Positions 21,264 through 34,147 of a DNA stretch of 64,000 bases are shown one piece after another. The notes under the pieces were generated by a model. That model worked only from the letters and a program-made list of their open reading frames with translations. It had not been told where the DNA came from and did no database searches. Each line of letters opens with the position of its first letter. Position 1 is the stretch's first letter. The translations under genes and the position numbers were made by a program. The DNA is from Symsagittifera roscoffensis (Eukaryota; Xenacoelomorpha; Acoela; Convolutidae). The stretch lies in contig NC_087071.1 in the NCBI RefSeq assembly GCF_963678635.1, positions 43,125,965 through 43,189,964 of the forward strand, written 5' to 3'.

Positions 21264-23880
21264 TGCTTTTTCAATTAACTAGGAAGGGTATGTTATGCTT
21301 TCCTAGACCCTTCCGGATTGAAGTTAAGCCTCTTATTTGACAATTCACGCTAACGGTGAAGGGTCTTATCGCCAGCCTAACTTCGGCTCGATTAAGGTTG
21401 TCTTGTGCCTTCAGCCTTCCCTTTTTGTCTAGCACAGCCTGTTACCTTTTGGTAGGGGTGTAAGGGCTTTTCTAAAAAAAATTTACAAAACGTGAAGGGT
21501 CTACCCTCCCAAATTGGCGAATTTGCTAGAAACAATCTCAAAAACTTTTCACGCTTACTTTTTCTAAAAACTTTTGTCCCTATCAGTAAGCTCAGCAAAC
21601 TTTTGATCTATTGGTACCAAGATCAACTGGATATGCCTAGTAGTTCCAAAGTTATTAACCAAAAGTCAAAAAAAAATTCTCTCTTATAGGTTCCGCCTAA
21701 CTTTTTCCTCAATTCTGTTCTTTTCGACGTAAAAATTATTGATCCGAGCTCAGAAGGCCTATATTCTTCTAGTTCAATGCAAAAGACTCGATCTAAAACG
21801 CTTTAGTTGAAAAAATTTGTGAAAAACTATGCTACCTGTACCCCTCCGGATTGATGAATCCACCAAATCAAACACGTTAAGTTCGATTTCTCTGCAACCC
21901 GGAAGGCTTTCGGGAAGCGGGTTTTAAAACTTGTAAATTCACTAGTGGAAGTTGTCCGAACAACTATTTTTACTGTCTTAACTCAAAAAATTCAAACAAT
22001 TTCCTGAATTTATAGTGTTCCGTTTTCTCAAAATTCACGAAAATTCGGTTTTTGGTTCCAAAATAGTGCCAACCACTTCCGCACTAAACTTAACCGGTTC
22101 TATCTATTATAGTGGTGCAGTTACGATGTAACACACTACTTTAGCGCTTTTTTCCGTTTCAAAAAATATCGATATATCAAAAATCGCGACTTGTGGGGGG
22201 ATCAAAATATCGCTATCTGTCCGGTCCGCTTTCTGTGTTTTTCACTGAAAAACGGTATAGGAGTATTAATGTAGGCTATATAAGTAACAATATCAGTAAT
22301 ACTATACCCCTCCGGGTTTGTTTAATATCCGAATTAAGGTGCTTAACTCGGATATTCGCAGTTCGGTGAAGGGTCACTACAGTGCAGCACTGTCGAGCCC
22401 CCCACAGATTACTATCTAAATTTTTGTACCAAAAGGGATACAAAACTTGTTAACGATACCCAACAGTCGATTGTTGTTGTCGTTGAACCCCTTCTTGTTG
22501 CTCCTTGTTCTGCTTGCGGATCAGTCTTCTCCCAAGACCCTTCCGAATTGAGCGCAAATTAGCTGACCCTTCCGGATTGAGCGCAATTTATCATTAACGT
22601 GCTTAAATGCTCAAATAACCCTACAGTACAAGCCTTACAAACGGGCCACAAAATTGATCGTAACAATCTTGACAGATATAATTGCCTGTAACAACAATAT
22701 ATCTATCAACAACAAACGGGAGGGTCGGATCACATCTTGTCAGGGGGGGATGATTTCTACTGATTTTTAAGTTTTTTTTTGGTTTTTTCGGTTATTTTTT
22801 TATGTTTTTTGTTTTTCTTGGGTACTATACTACTTTTTGTTTGGTTTTATATATATCTTTAATATGTTTTTGATCACAAACCTCTCAGGCAACGAGGGAA
22901 TGGCCGATCCAACCACCCTTCCTGATTCGTGAAATTTCGGTCTTAACTAGGTTAAAAATCTATTCACGGTAATCCGGAAGGCTTCCCCATTCCGAACTAC
23001 CCTTCCGCCCCGTAGGTTTAGGCCTATTAAGGGCGTTAATGTGAGCATCCGCTCGGCGCGGGGTGCTCGTTAACGGTTCTGCCGGTCATGATGTTAAAAA
23101 GGATTAACACCCAGGAGCGCCATAAAAAAAATCTATGTAAAATTCGCCCGGAAGATACATATCGACAAAAAAACTAAGTCTTAAGACGACTGTCCAACGT
23201 CTAAGCAGAGCTTTACATGCTTTTAACCGTCTATACCAAGCCAGTACTTTCGGTGGTCTTTCTAATATCGGGTCGATAAAAAACGTTACTGCTTTCGGCT
23301 TCGGTCAAAACACTCAAATTAACTAGATTACATGCAGAAATAGTGAGCTCATGGCTGGGTCTCAGTATTCCCAGACCACGAGGTCACTCCTAAAAACAGG
23401 GCTACTACTACTTATTGAATTATTATTGTTTTTGTTCAGTAGATAAAAATCATCATCTCCATCAAACCTGGATCAAACCTTTCACCCAAATCCTAGCTTC
23501 TCATCCTAGCAAAGTGAATTCAGATAAGAATTAAATTCAATTCAGGACATGACAGGGAAGCTACAAATTTATATAAGTTAATAAAAGTTCTAGTCACGAG
23601 ACCCCTCCAGATTCCTGATTCCGGGGAAATAAGGCTCTTGTTTTCCTTCCGAAAGGCTGGTTTTCCACCCTTCACCGTTGTTCGCAACGGCCTTGCAACT
23701 ATTGTAGCGACACAATAGTTGCAACTCGGAGCGGTCTCTGCTACTTCTGCAATTTGTTGTTGTTTCTCAATCACAATCTCCGTTGTTAACGCTATCGCAA
23801 CTAATGTTGTTGTGTTTTTCTTCCGGTTTCCTGTCAAAATGGCCGTTTCTGACGTTTATCAGAAACATGACGTCATTCTT
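21264..23880. other. Non-coding region between element 1 and element A
   Basis: I see no coding region here. Isolated copies of the leader motif (ACCCCTCCGG or ACCCTTCCGG) occur at about 21,840, 22,306, 22,535 and 22,563. GTGAAGGGTC recurs at about 21,355, 21,490 and 22,363. This suggests the distal leader, and maybe the 5' LTR, of element 1. A 9-bp inverted pair, TGTGGGGGG (22,192-22,200) and CCCCCCACA (22,398-22,406), and a T-rich run at 22,765-22,830 are also present. The LTR boundary cannot be set because the 3' LTR is outside the window. Confidence 0.4.
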
Positions 23881-24055
23881 CAAAAATTTAAAAATTTAAA
23901 ACACCAGAATATTCTAGCCTTCACCGTTTGGCCAATCGTTCCAATAACGCTCTTATTCCTTCAAAATCGCCAATTCGGTAGGTTCGCTGCTAAAAACTCG
24001 AATCTGCTGAATCTGCCTTTTGGTCCATTCTGGTCGAATGTCACAGAAAACTCCC

Positions 24056-25240
24056 CAACACTCCGCTCCCTTCTAATCCTCGAACAGCTCAGACCTTTAT
24101 GGATCATACACTTCATACTCAGAACAAAAGATTTTCTCCGAATATGTTTTTACCATTTTTTTCCACAGTACACTTACTATTACTTAAATCCTAACTAGGA
24201 ACAACCAAATTACGTTGACGAAAATGCATTATTTCGCACACTTTCATGGACCTCATTTTATCCTTTCAATAACCCATTATCCTTCCCTTTATATAATAAT
24301 CCAGACGAAAATGAACTATGTGAAACTAGGCTGTATCACCTCACTACAGCACGTCACGAAAAACAGTTCACAATTATCGGGTTAAACCAAACGCTTAATA
24401 GATTCACTGCACAAAAAACTAATAGGTTTTCAATTAACCCTTGTGATCACGCCATTGCACGAGCAAATGAAGTTCTATTTTCAGATAACGATGGTAACGC
24501 TAACCCCAACTGACAGAGAAATTTTTCTTCAAATCATTTTATCTATTTACCATCAACAGCATGAATAAAAAATATGACCACATTATATCCACAGCACTTC
24601 GCGACACAAAAGCATACAACTCTAATTTCAGGAAATTTAACCACTTTTATTAACTTTTACTTTCCTAACACCCACAGAACGTGACTTACACTGTTCACAT
24701 CAAATTATGTTACGCGCAAAACGAACTGACACATACAGTTACTACAAATTCGATCAACACCACTACACAACTAATACACCATCAAGACAACCACACCATC
24801 GATTTCAGTTTATCAACTCCAAATACACCTCACCCTTCCTCTTAAGCTTTACATATTGTATCAAAGACACTAACTTACAAAGAATCATTAGAAACTACGA
24901 CCTTAAACGACAAATGTATATATTCTGCCCAATAACCCGAACTCTTAACGTTGATGAACCCCGTTCACTAATTGTCCCGCACGAATATATACAATCCGTT
25001 GAAATCCCAGTCCTAGAATACACTCATAGCATCAAATCTAATCATAGGCTTTATAAGCTAATTCAGAACACACCGCACGAATTCTCTGCAAGTAGTGAAG
25101 ATCATAAGACCATCCATGCACTTGAATTGCTCTGAACACTACTGCAAACTAAATGTATCACCCGCTTACTTGCTAAACTCCTAACAACATCAAACTTCAT
25201 TCATGATATTTTACCAATTGGATTTTTTGCTGATGATTAA
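24056..25240 (+). pseudogene. ORF4 of element A (novel 3' ORF, broken)
   Basis: I do not recognise the protein. It aligns with the element B product at 49.5-50.69 kb. The best stretch is the open frame 24,707-25,135, of which the first 109 residues are about 63% identical to the B copy, with many K/R, Y/F, I/V and D/E exchanges. Conserved pieces include HHRFQFINS, FTYCIK, YIFC and RSLIVPHEYIQ. The stop at 25,133-25,135 falls where B has a Trp (TGG to TGA). Beyond it both copies continue to a similar end, ...DD stop, at 25,240. Upstream parts (YVDE...WTSFY near 24,205-24,260) also match B but are separated by frameshifts. No signal peptide or membrane segment is evident in the conserved part. 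Confidence 0.6.
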
Positions 25241-26784
25241 GTAAGTTTAATTATGTATTTTACACTAATAAATTCAAAACCCAACTAACCATTCTTTATA
25301 AATATTTCACCTTCTTTTTAGATCTGATCACACCATCATCTAAAACAGACAAAATTAAATAAACAATTGGAGACTTCTTTCTTAGAACTTCTAAATTTGT
25401 ATTAACAAATCGCAGTAAAATTTAAAACGCAGTTAAATTTTGACAAATAGCAGTAAACTAATGAAAAAACCCCAATGCATTAAATTTTCTTTTAATAAGC
25501 AGTAAATTGATAAAATAAAATTTCCCAACATCATTAAAATTGAAATTTCAACGCAGTAAATTGACAAAAAATTGCAGATAATTTCATACAAGTACTAACA
25601 TTTTTACAAGTTGCTTCTTTTATAAGATTTGAATCATTCACTCGCCATAAACTGTTTCCACAATCGATAGCTCGCCCACAAAGAATAATTTAGAAAAAAG
25701 AGTTTTAATTCTTAGCTTTCACTGGAAACAACTCTAACAAGTTTTCACACCTTTCAAACTTTCCTTTTACCCTGTTGAAAGGAATTATATATTAAAATAC
25801 AATAACCAACGCAGCTTACTAACGTCACAAAAGCACAAAAAAATAACACGATTCAGAAAGAAAAGCCCGAGCTACCCAAACTAAACTAAAACAAGATTAA
25901 AACTGGATAAATTTTTCTTTTAAAGACCTCTCTCAGGTCTCAACACAATCGAATAAAACACAAAAAAGTCGAAAGACAAAACCAAACCAATAGATTCGAT
26001 TTTTGAAGAAAGGACACAACCAAAACAAAAAGAGAAAAAAAAGTAATAAAAACGAAACAAAAGGTTGAACACAAAAAGAGACTCTGCATAAAGAGACCTC
26101 AAAAATATACTCCATTTTTGGCCTCACCAACCAGAGGGACGTCCTGAGCATGCTCTATAGCCGGCCTAACCCACCGCGCTTTATCACGCTTTGTGACCCA
26201 CACTTTTGTGACCCATGCTTTTGCGATAAGTATTAATAACAAATCATAGCTAGAACTGAAATTAGCAAAGAATTTTATATATATAAAAGATAAATGCAGT
26301 ATGTATAGAGTTCGTAAAGCCCAAAACACGAGCAGCAAAAGAGAGCAAAAATCTTATTAAATTGCTGAATAAAGTCAATATCTCAAAGGATTTCAAGTAT
26401 GGACCCAACATCGCACCCAACATCGGAACCAGAAAAATGGCCATCTTGATGTTAACTACACGTACAGCTCCTTGTCACTTGGCACTTCACATGGAAAAGT
26501 CAAACTTCACCCTGCAGTCTCGCTCCAAAAACCTAACGAGATCGATATATGATTGCATCGATCAGAAACCTAACGAGTCTCGCTCCAAAAACCTAACGAA
26601 ATTGATATATCATTGCATCGATCAGAAGTCTTGACACAATCACACAAGACTATCACGATCAACAAGACCCATCTAGAAATACGAACCACCAACAGCCACA
26701 CTTCTTTTCCCCCCAACTTCAAAAAAAACCTACATCACCCGTCCTTCACGATAAAACCTAAAAACTCTCTAAACCCCGGATATG
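25241..26784 (+). other. 3' UTR of element A
   Basis: It contains several GCAGTAAAT-type repeats at 25,405-25,565, a block GCAGCTTACTAAC near 25,813, and a block GACGTCCTGAGCATG...ATAGCCGGCCT at about 26,140-26,168. Similar blocks occur at the same relative places in element B. No gene is seen. Confidence 0.55.
26518..26637 (+). repeat. 60-bp tandem duplication in the element A 3' UTR
   Basis: Two copies with a 60-base period (26,518-26,577 and 26,578-26,631) start with TCTCGCTCCAAAAACCTAAC and share GATTGCATCGATCAGAA-type sequence. They differ at a few positions. The B element does not have this duplication. Confidence 0.8.
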
Positions 26785-27128
26785 TGGAACCAGTTCTAAA
26801 CTAGAATTTATAAATGGTTATAAAAATAATTCTCTAATTCTAAAAAACATTCTTAACTAACCAATCATATTCCATAACTAGCTTCTACACTTGTAGTTTC
26901 AGCACCAGAGCAATTTGAATAAACTTAGAATACAGTTGGTCTTCTTCTGGAAGCTAGCTCGCATAAGCCAGTATACACTAGATCTTTTGAGACTAGGAGA
27001 TATAAGAGTAAGATTAATATTGGTATTAGAATAAGAAGTTGCACGAATGTATCCGGCCGAAAATAAGATAGCGTGACGAGCAGACGGTGTATCTTATCTG
27101 AAATTACTCTATACCCGCAGTCAACTCA
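26785..27128 (+). repeat. 3' LTR of element A (344 bp)
   Basis: It starts TGGAACC and ends ACTCA, as in the element B LTRs. It shares blocks such as AGAAGTTGCACGAAT and GACGAGCAGACGGTG. It is preceded by AAACCCCGGATATG, the counterpart of the purine-containing tract before the B 3' LTR. It is clearly more diverged from the two B LTRs than they are from each other. Confidence 0.75.
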
Positions 27129-28594
27129 TTATGCCCGAAGGCCTAGTTTACACCAAAAAAGATTTCGACAAGCTCATCTGACCCCACGCTGTTTTTTTTA
27201 ACATGGTTTATAACATGGTTGCAATGGAAAAAATTTTTACCATTTCACTCAATCAAGGAACGTGAGCAGAAAATATTGGTTGATTTTTTAGGGGGGAAAA
27301 TTTAGTAAGAGTTTTGGGGAATTCTTGATTTTCCCCTCATTCAATTCAACTAACATGCCAAAAAACATTGAGAGTAAATTGAAATTGCACCGAAAGACGT
27401 TAAATTTCGATGCACATTTCAGTATCTAGAATAAAAGGAAAAATACAAAAGGATGCTAGTATGGTTTCATTGTTGATAGCTTAATCACACACATCAAAAA
27501 TTAGGTCAAACAATTTAGTGATTTCTCAAGATTTTTATATAAACTTTCGAATGACCAAAAAGACTTTTCAGAAGGCCACGAAGACTTTTCTTTTTTCTTG
27601 GATTGCAAAATTGGGAGGCCGATCTGTCTCGCAGAAATTGCTACCAGATCAACCAGATGAAAAAATCCAGAAGATTTGTCTAGATGAGGTGTTACTTAGC
27701 CGACTTGCCAAAAAATGAAAGTTGGATCTAATTTAAGTTTGGCCTGGTAATGGTTTTGAATTATTTGAAACAACCTTCAACCACAGAAATGAACTCCGTA
27801 CATCAAAAATGCTAGTCCAACAATTCCATACAAAAGTTTTCAGTCATACAATACTTACTCTAAGGAGTTTAAATAAATGTCTAACACATTTAATAAAAAT
27901 TTCAAAAGAATTCTGAAAACATTCAATATTTTCTAAAATCTTTTTTTTTTGTTGAAAAATTACTTTTGTAATCCAAAAAATTGCGTGTAAAAAGTTTTTT
28001 TGTTTTCCAGAAAATAGTCCAATTGCTCAAATATTTTTTAAAACTCACATTTGTTTTTGGAATTTTCCGGAAGAAGTGTTAACGTGAATTCCTTTTTGAT
28101 TGGCCAGAAGTTTGCTGGGTAAAATCACGCAAGTATTACAATCGCGAGAAAAACAACAGTACACTAGTCATCTATTTTTAGTTGATAAAGAAGCTGTTCA
28201 AACACCTCCATCATTTGAAAAGCTTAGAGACAGAGAGTTGTCATGCATTTTTCGAACGAATGTTATCGATAAAAAAACGTACGGGAAATGTTTAGCTTTT
28301 TTTAGCAAGCAGGGCTTGTAATTGTATAATCATTTTTGATTTAAAAAATTTTCTAAATACTTTTTTTGAAGCGAGGCAATCAAAAAGCCAAAAAATTAAA
28401 AAAAAACTCCGTTTTTTTTGCCCTCCACTTTCTAAGTTGCTTGAGTTAAAAGCGAGTGTAATAATGTTTGTTTATAATAATCGTGGGTGCCAATTTTTGA
28501 GGAACTGTTTTTTTTATTGCCCCAAGTACCAATTATTTTTAAATAATAACTTTTTCACTGTCATCGAAAAAAAATTTGTGGCTCCATGTTTCTG
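27129..28594. other. AT-rich host-like DNA, no gene recognised
   Basis: Small ORFs at 27,518-27,718 (66 codons) and 28,100-28,321 (73 codons) are Lys/Leu-rich and not recognised. They could be exons of an unknown gene, but no convincing splice framework is visible. Confidence 0.35.
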
Positions 28595-28596
28595 TA

Positions 28597-29422
28597 CCCG
28601 CATCCAAGTTTAGGCGTAAGTAATCAAATATAACGGATTATTAAGATGACTTTTTGACAATTATAATTGATTATAGTTACCAAAACGAGGTGTTTAAAGG
28701 ATTTATATTTGATTATAAAGGTGATACTTTGCAAGAGGTTATTATCTCTTATAGTCGATTATAATTTAATATTGTTCTGACAAAAAACTCCAAAAATCAA
28801 TTATTCATCTGAACACAAGGTTTATAAACAAAGGTTTCAAAGAGATCTTTTCATACTTGTGGAAAGATTCCTGCGGTAGATGAAAAATAAAGCTTCCAAA
28901 TCAATCATGAAACTAAATCAGTTTGCTGATGTTTTGGTGATTAAAAAAGCTTCAAATATGATCACAAAACAACACTAATGAGTAAGAATTAAAAAAAAAC
29001 CTTTTGAATTTGAATTGGTTGGAAAATTTAAAATTATTTTTCTCATTTTTCATAGGAACTAATGTCTACCAAAACCATAAAGTATGCGCCAATTAGATGC
29101 ATTTCATTTTTGATGACAAAATGGACAAACAAAAGGTTTTATATTCATTTATAATCGGTTATAATGGGATTTTGTGCAAACTAATGAAGCAAAAATTTGA
29201 ATAAAATTAATGGTTTGATATCAAGTATAATTTATGCAAATTAGACGAGTAAAAAATTGATTATAATTGAGTATACGGTTTTAAATTTAATTGTAATTTG
29301 ATTTTAAAAAAGAGATTATAATCAAATATTAATTGATTAAAATCGACTGTTTCTCAATTTTAGTAAGACTGGTACAAAAATCGTAATATAATCGATTATT
29401 AACGGTTGAAACTGGATGCGGG
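28597..29422. mobile_element. Terminal-inverted-repeat element (MITE-like, 826 bp) flanked by TA
   Basis: The left end CCCGCATCCA (28,597-28,606) is matched by TGGATGCGGG at the right end (29,413-29,422). Both ends are bordered by TA (28,595-28,596 and 29,423-29,424), as expected for Tc1/mariner-type insertion. The TIR similarity continues imperfectly inward into A/T-rich sequence. The interior has many partial palindromes of the type TATAATCGATTATAAT, and no transposase. Confidence 0.75.
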
Positions 29423-29424
29423 TA

Positions 29425-31965
29425 AGCCTAAGGAAACAATTTTCTGAGATTAATTTCAGTACTCCTATGCTGAATCAAAATTTATGAGAGGTATGTCTAA
29501 CATTTCAAGTGCAAAAGATTTCTGCTTGATGTGGTTTTTTAGTCAGTCATTTTTCGGCTAAAAATAGGACCACCATTTTTGCCAAATATGACACCTACAG
29601 TCTCAAGACATTGAAGTTGCGACTTTTTCCTTACAAAGAGCAAAGGAACAGTTTTTGACAATTGCTAGATAAAACTTTTCCAAAACTGTTCGTAAGACGG
29701 TTGTCTGACCAAAACTTGGTTTATCGATTTTGATGGCCTAAAATAGCCTGAATAGAAAACTTTGTTTCAGATTTGTTTTTGATGAGGAAAATGAGGAGTT
29801 CGAAATTATGGGATCAACGTTCTTCAGAAGGCAAAGAGTTTTACTCACTCCTTATGCATGAATGAGAGATGAAAGAACTTAAAAAGGCCGGCGTCAAAAA
29901 CGGCAGCAGGGTCAGGATCTTAATAAGCCAAAAATGATTTGTTCTAGATGAAATTTTTCAAAAAGTTGCTGCTTCGATTCTTGTAGAGAATTCTCAAAAA
30001 CAGTTTGTTTGTAAATACATTTTGTCCACTGTTCTGTTTTAAGCACTAAAATTTTTTCATGTTTATATCTTCAGAAATCTTTTAAAAACCGTCTGTCATT
30101 TCTCCACGGCGTTTATAGTAACTCAAGCGCGTCAGCTTCCCATGAACCAGTTGAAATCACAATTCTTTGTGTCTGTTTGCGAGGATACTAACATGGCAGG
30201 AGAACCTATACGTGCAAAAATTAGCTGCTCAGATCTCCATTTTAGTATCTCAGGGTTGTTTGCTTAGAGAAAAATTGACTAACATTTTTAAATGAATAAA
30301 ATGTTTTATACCACTATGATCTCGGGTTGACGTCCACAGAACAAAAATGCTAATCAAATGCTAATTTGCTGACAGAAAAAGTAGGTCTATGAAAAAACTC
30401 TAATCATACAATTTTGATACATTTTTGCTTAATCGGAGTTATCGACTTTTAAATCGAGTCTTAATTGGAAATTGTATGACTAGCTTTTTTTGATGACAAT
30501 TTCAGAAACCTAAAAATTGTTTTCAAAATTGCCTCAAAACATTCTTGTTTTTTTTTTGCAGCGCGATACGAAACTTTTCATGCAAACGAACATTTTTCGA
30601 ACATTTTTGAAGAACTGTTTTTTGAATTGAGGCTTTTTTGAGCAGAACTTTTTTGAGCGCTGTAGACGTTTAATTTAAGCTGAGGGGATCAAAGTCTTTA
30701 ATATCAAAAATATTGTAGAAAAATTTCAGTTTGCTGGCAATAAAAACTCAAAAAAATGTTGAATGTTTTTGGTGATTTAAATTTTGCAAACGAGAAGTCG
30801 TAACCAAAAACAGACAGTTTTGCGTTGTCCACAACTAATTTTGAAGAACCTCGAAGAACTAGAGGAATCAGCAACAAAATTTGCGGAAATCGGAATATTT
30901 AAGAGTCCACTACTTAAAAAGAGAATGTGTATATCAAAACTTTTTCGCAACTGTAAGCGGGTTCAAAAAACTGCAGTCGGGCTGAACTAATATCAGGCAA
31001 AATCGGCTAAATGTTGGTGGAATTAGTGGATTAGGTATCCGAACGCAGAATCTATGGAAAACCTGTAAGAGAAAACCATTTACACTTTGGAACAAGATAA
31101 AAACTTTTCTCCGTATTTCATTTTCATGCAGACAACAAATTAAGCGCTTTTAGTGCAGTTTGGCCTCCTAAGGAATTCTAAAAGAAGTAATATTTAAACA
31201 GCCAAAACAACTTTGTATTTTTTCTTGAAAAACAGCTATGTAATTTTCTTGAAAATGTTGGAAGTTTTTTTGATATGTTTTCATGGCAGTATTTTGCTCT
31301 TTTGATGGATCGGATAATCTGAGACTAACTCTGAGGATGAAGAAATTTTTGCGCTGAATACTTTGAGTTTTTCGTTTATAAAAAAATATATCACCAACCC
31401 TTGCTAATTCAATTTTACAAATTCGTCTCAGTTCTTCTAAAAATCAGCATTGTGAATAAAATAAATTTAATCTTGATTCAACACTTAAAGACAGTCAGGA
31501 CGGACTTAATCGAAGGCTACTGATAAGATCTTTTCACAGTTTATTCAGCTGTCAAAAATTTGTGGGCTATTCTAGAAAAAATGACCAAACAATGCATTTT
31601 TGTTCACAAAAAGAGGAATGAAGTTTGGAACGTTCCTTCAAAACGTTTAAACATGACAAGCGGTCCTCAACCCGGAAGGATTTTTGTCGTCCAGAGCAAT
31701 GAGAATTTTGTTCATACGACTTTCTTCTACCCCAAGAAGTTTTTCTTCTTCTTTTTGAAGATAAAATAAACTTAAAGTTCGAAAGAAACTCATTCCAACT
31801 CAACCTAATTAAGAAGCCCAATTGATCACATATTCAGTTGGGCTCCTGAGTTTCCCTGAGTTTTACAAATCAAATAAATCTTCATTTTAAAACCTCTAAT
31901 AGAACTAGTCCGAAATTACTTTCAACCGGAAAAATTACGATTAAAAAACATAAAAGATCGCAGAA
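29425..31965. other. AT-rich host-like DNA, no gene recognised
   Basis: The region is long and T/A-rich. A segment at about 30,325-30,500 contains GGGTTGACGTCCACAGA followed by GCTAATC and TCATACAATTTT motifs shared with the LITAF region (see the dispersed repeat entries). ORFs at 30,784-30,990 and 31,560-31,769 are short and unsupported. Confidence 0.4.
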
Positions 31966-31969
31966 CAAT
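31966..31969 (+). repeat. Target-site duplication of element B, left (CAAT)
   Basis: CAAT directly precedes the TG of the 5' LTR. The same four bases directly follow the CA of the 3' LTR at 52,643-52,646. Confidence 0.8.
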
Positions 31970-32342
31970 TGGAACCTGATCCAAACTATATATTATTATT
32001 GTTTTCAAATTAGATATTTTATCCTTATAAAACATTAAAGTCTAACCAATCACACTCCATCTAACTAACAACCCATTTATTTTGAAGTGCTGAAATTATT
32101 TGTAATTTCAGTACCAGATCATATTGAATTTAACTTACAACTTAGTTGCCTTTTCCAAGAGACCGACTCGTAGCAAAAGCAGTATACTCTAGATCTATTG
32201 AGACTAAGAGATATAAGAGTAGGATTAGGATCGGTATTCGACTAAGAAGTTGCACGAATCTATCCGGCCAAAAATAAGATGACGAGCAGACGGTGCACCC
32301 TATCTGAAATTGCTCTATGAGTTAGACCTCAGTCCCAACTCA
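31970..32342 (+). repeat. 5' LTR of element B (373 bp)
   Basis: It begins TGGAACCTGATCC and ends CCCAACTCA. A sequence like CTATATATTATTATT near the start is AT-rich, but I cannot assign a promoter. Relative to the 3' LTR it has about 30 substitutions plus small indels. Confidence 0.85.
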
Positions 32343-32344
32343 TC

Positions 32345-32364
32345 TGGTGCAACCATAAGTCTCG
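32345..32364 (+). other. Primer-binding site of element B
   Basis: TGGTGCAACCAT... starts two bases after the LTR end. TGG pairs with the CCA tail of a tRNA. I could not say which tRNA matches the remainder. Confidence 0.6.
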
Positions 32365-34147
32365 AATAAGACCTTAAGGAACAAAATAGCTTAGAACTAA
32401 CCAAAAACAGATTAGATTTAGACAAACATTCTCAAAAACGTCACACGATAATAATTTAATTGAAATGTCTCTATGACTCAATAGATCAGAGCCATTATTC
32501 CGAACGATACGAGAACTACCCGGTATTAAAAAACGACTTCGGACAAGAAACGATATACGACTACAACGGAACTTACCCATAAGCTTCATGGTTGTACGGC
32601 AAAAGCCAACACAAACTTTTATATTTAGAGTTTTATTAGCATTAAATTTAGATGTTCATTTGCAAACATAGTACCTTTGAAGAAAAATCTTCACCGACAA
32701 TTACAGGCGCTAAACCTAATATTGTAAAAAAACGACTGATAAAACATCCTTAGTCGTTTCCTTTAATCCGCAGTAAATTTAAAAAGATATCTAGAAAAAG
32801 TGTTTATTGAATATAAAAAATAAAAATTGGTTAGTAAATACACAAATTGTTAGTAATATATAAATTATCTCTGCATCTCAAGCTTCATCACCTATAACAT
32901 AACAGCAAATCATAAACCCACTAACATCATCGAAAACTAAATACACAATTGTCACCTAAAACATAACAGCAAATCATGAATTCACTAACATCATTAAAAA
33001 CTAGCAAACTAAAAATTTTTTATTAAAACTTTAATTTAAAACATAAAGGCCTATACTATCCTATACTATCCTGTTTCTTATTCATACTAAAATTAAACCA
33101 TTTAAATTTAATAGATCATCAAGGCTTTCCTTGGATCTTTAACTCACCTTTACCTAAATAAAATTTAATTTCCTTACGTTTAAATTCTGATCATCAAGGC
33201 TTATCCTTGGATCAAAAAGAACAATTTTGTTCTCCCCCATACATTTAACAAAGTGTCTAACAACCTCAAAAGTCGATTCACTACCCAACCTCTTCTCAAA
33301 ACCAAAGACTAATACAAATTTTTCAATTACACTAACCAATCTAATTAGGATAAATAGTGAAGAACTTCGGTTATTCATCCTTCACTTGACACCCACTCCT
33401 ACCTGACCCAAGATAATACTTAAGCTTAATAAGTTTAAAATAGTATCTAACGAACTACTTGTGTTCTAATTATACTTGAACCTTGTGGATCGACTTACTA
33501 TTCTCCTACCCTTGAACAAAATCACTACCCCTAAGTAAGATTAACTTATACTAGTCACGAGAAAGTAACAATCATTCTCAGGAATTGATATATACCTTCT
33601 CTCCAACCCTGAAGCGTATGATCCAATTTAGGCTAACCCAAAAAGTCGTAACAACTAACAGTTTAAGCATTAAGAATCACTAATCCAAATATTGCATCCG
33701 TCATCCTAAACCTTATATCACTAGACACTAAATAAACAAACAATCATACTACATAAATTTGAAATTAGCAACAAAACATATGACCTCGTAATCACTTCAC
33801 ACACACAATTAATTGGATATATAAGAACCAAAGGACAAACCATCACAAGAAAAAATTTAAGCAAACAAAACAGATTACACAAAGAAGATTTTCAAAACGA
33901 AGAAACGCAGTCACCGAATCAGAAACAAGTCATTTAAAAGAGTTTTACAGACTAAGACACTCTGTAAAAAAAACCCAAGTTAATGATACATTATAGTTTT
34001 TTGACTCAGTAACCACATGAACAATCATCAATACAAGAAAAACGAAGAATAAAAAAGACATACAAAAACAAACCAGTACGTATATACAATTTGAATCAAC
34101 CAATAAAACACATTGTAAACTACAAATATTAGTTATAAAGCACAAAA
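32365..34147 (+). other. Leader of element B
   Basis: No coding region is seen. A degenerate tandem duplication with a 64-base period (starting at 32,889 and 32,953) includes ACATAACAGCAAATCAT. ATCATCAAGGCTT...CCTTGGATC is repeated at about 33,115 and 33,190. Confidence 0.5.

Larger units (their letters stand above)
24050..27128 (+). mobile_element. Element A: 3' remnant of an LTR retrotransposon related to element B
   Basis: From about 24,050 onward this aligns with the last 3 kb of element B (about 49.5-52.64 kb): the ORF4 product, 3' UTR blocks and the LTR. The homology may begin slightly earlier, near 23,900. Everything upstream (gag, pol, env) is absent and is replaced by the leader region of element 1. 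It is a 5'-truncated copy or one cut by a later rearrangement. Confidence 0.75.

Noticed and set aside
21034..21278. Small ORFs in the leader (such as 21,034-21,219 minus) as repeat-protein genes
   Set aside because: They are translations of the CCGGAGGGG minisatellite and sit upstream of gag.
23104..23122. Primer-binding site for element 1 on the minus strand (TGGCGCTCCTGGGTG)
   Set aside because: No TG...CA LTR end directly precedes it, and the tRNA match could not be tested.
23719..24198. 159-codon plus-strand ORF as a host gene
   Set aside because: Its second half lies on the ORF4 homology of element A in a different frame; the first half has no recognisable feature.
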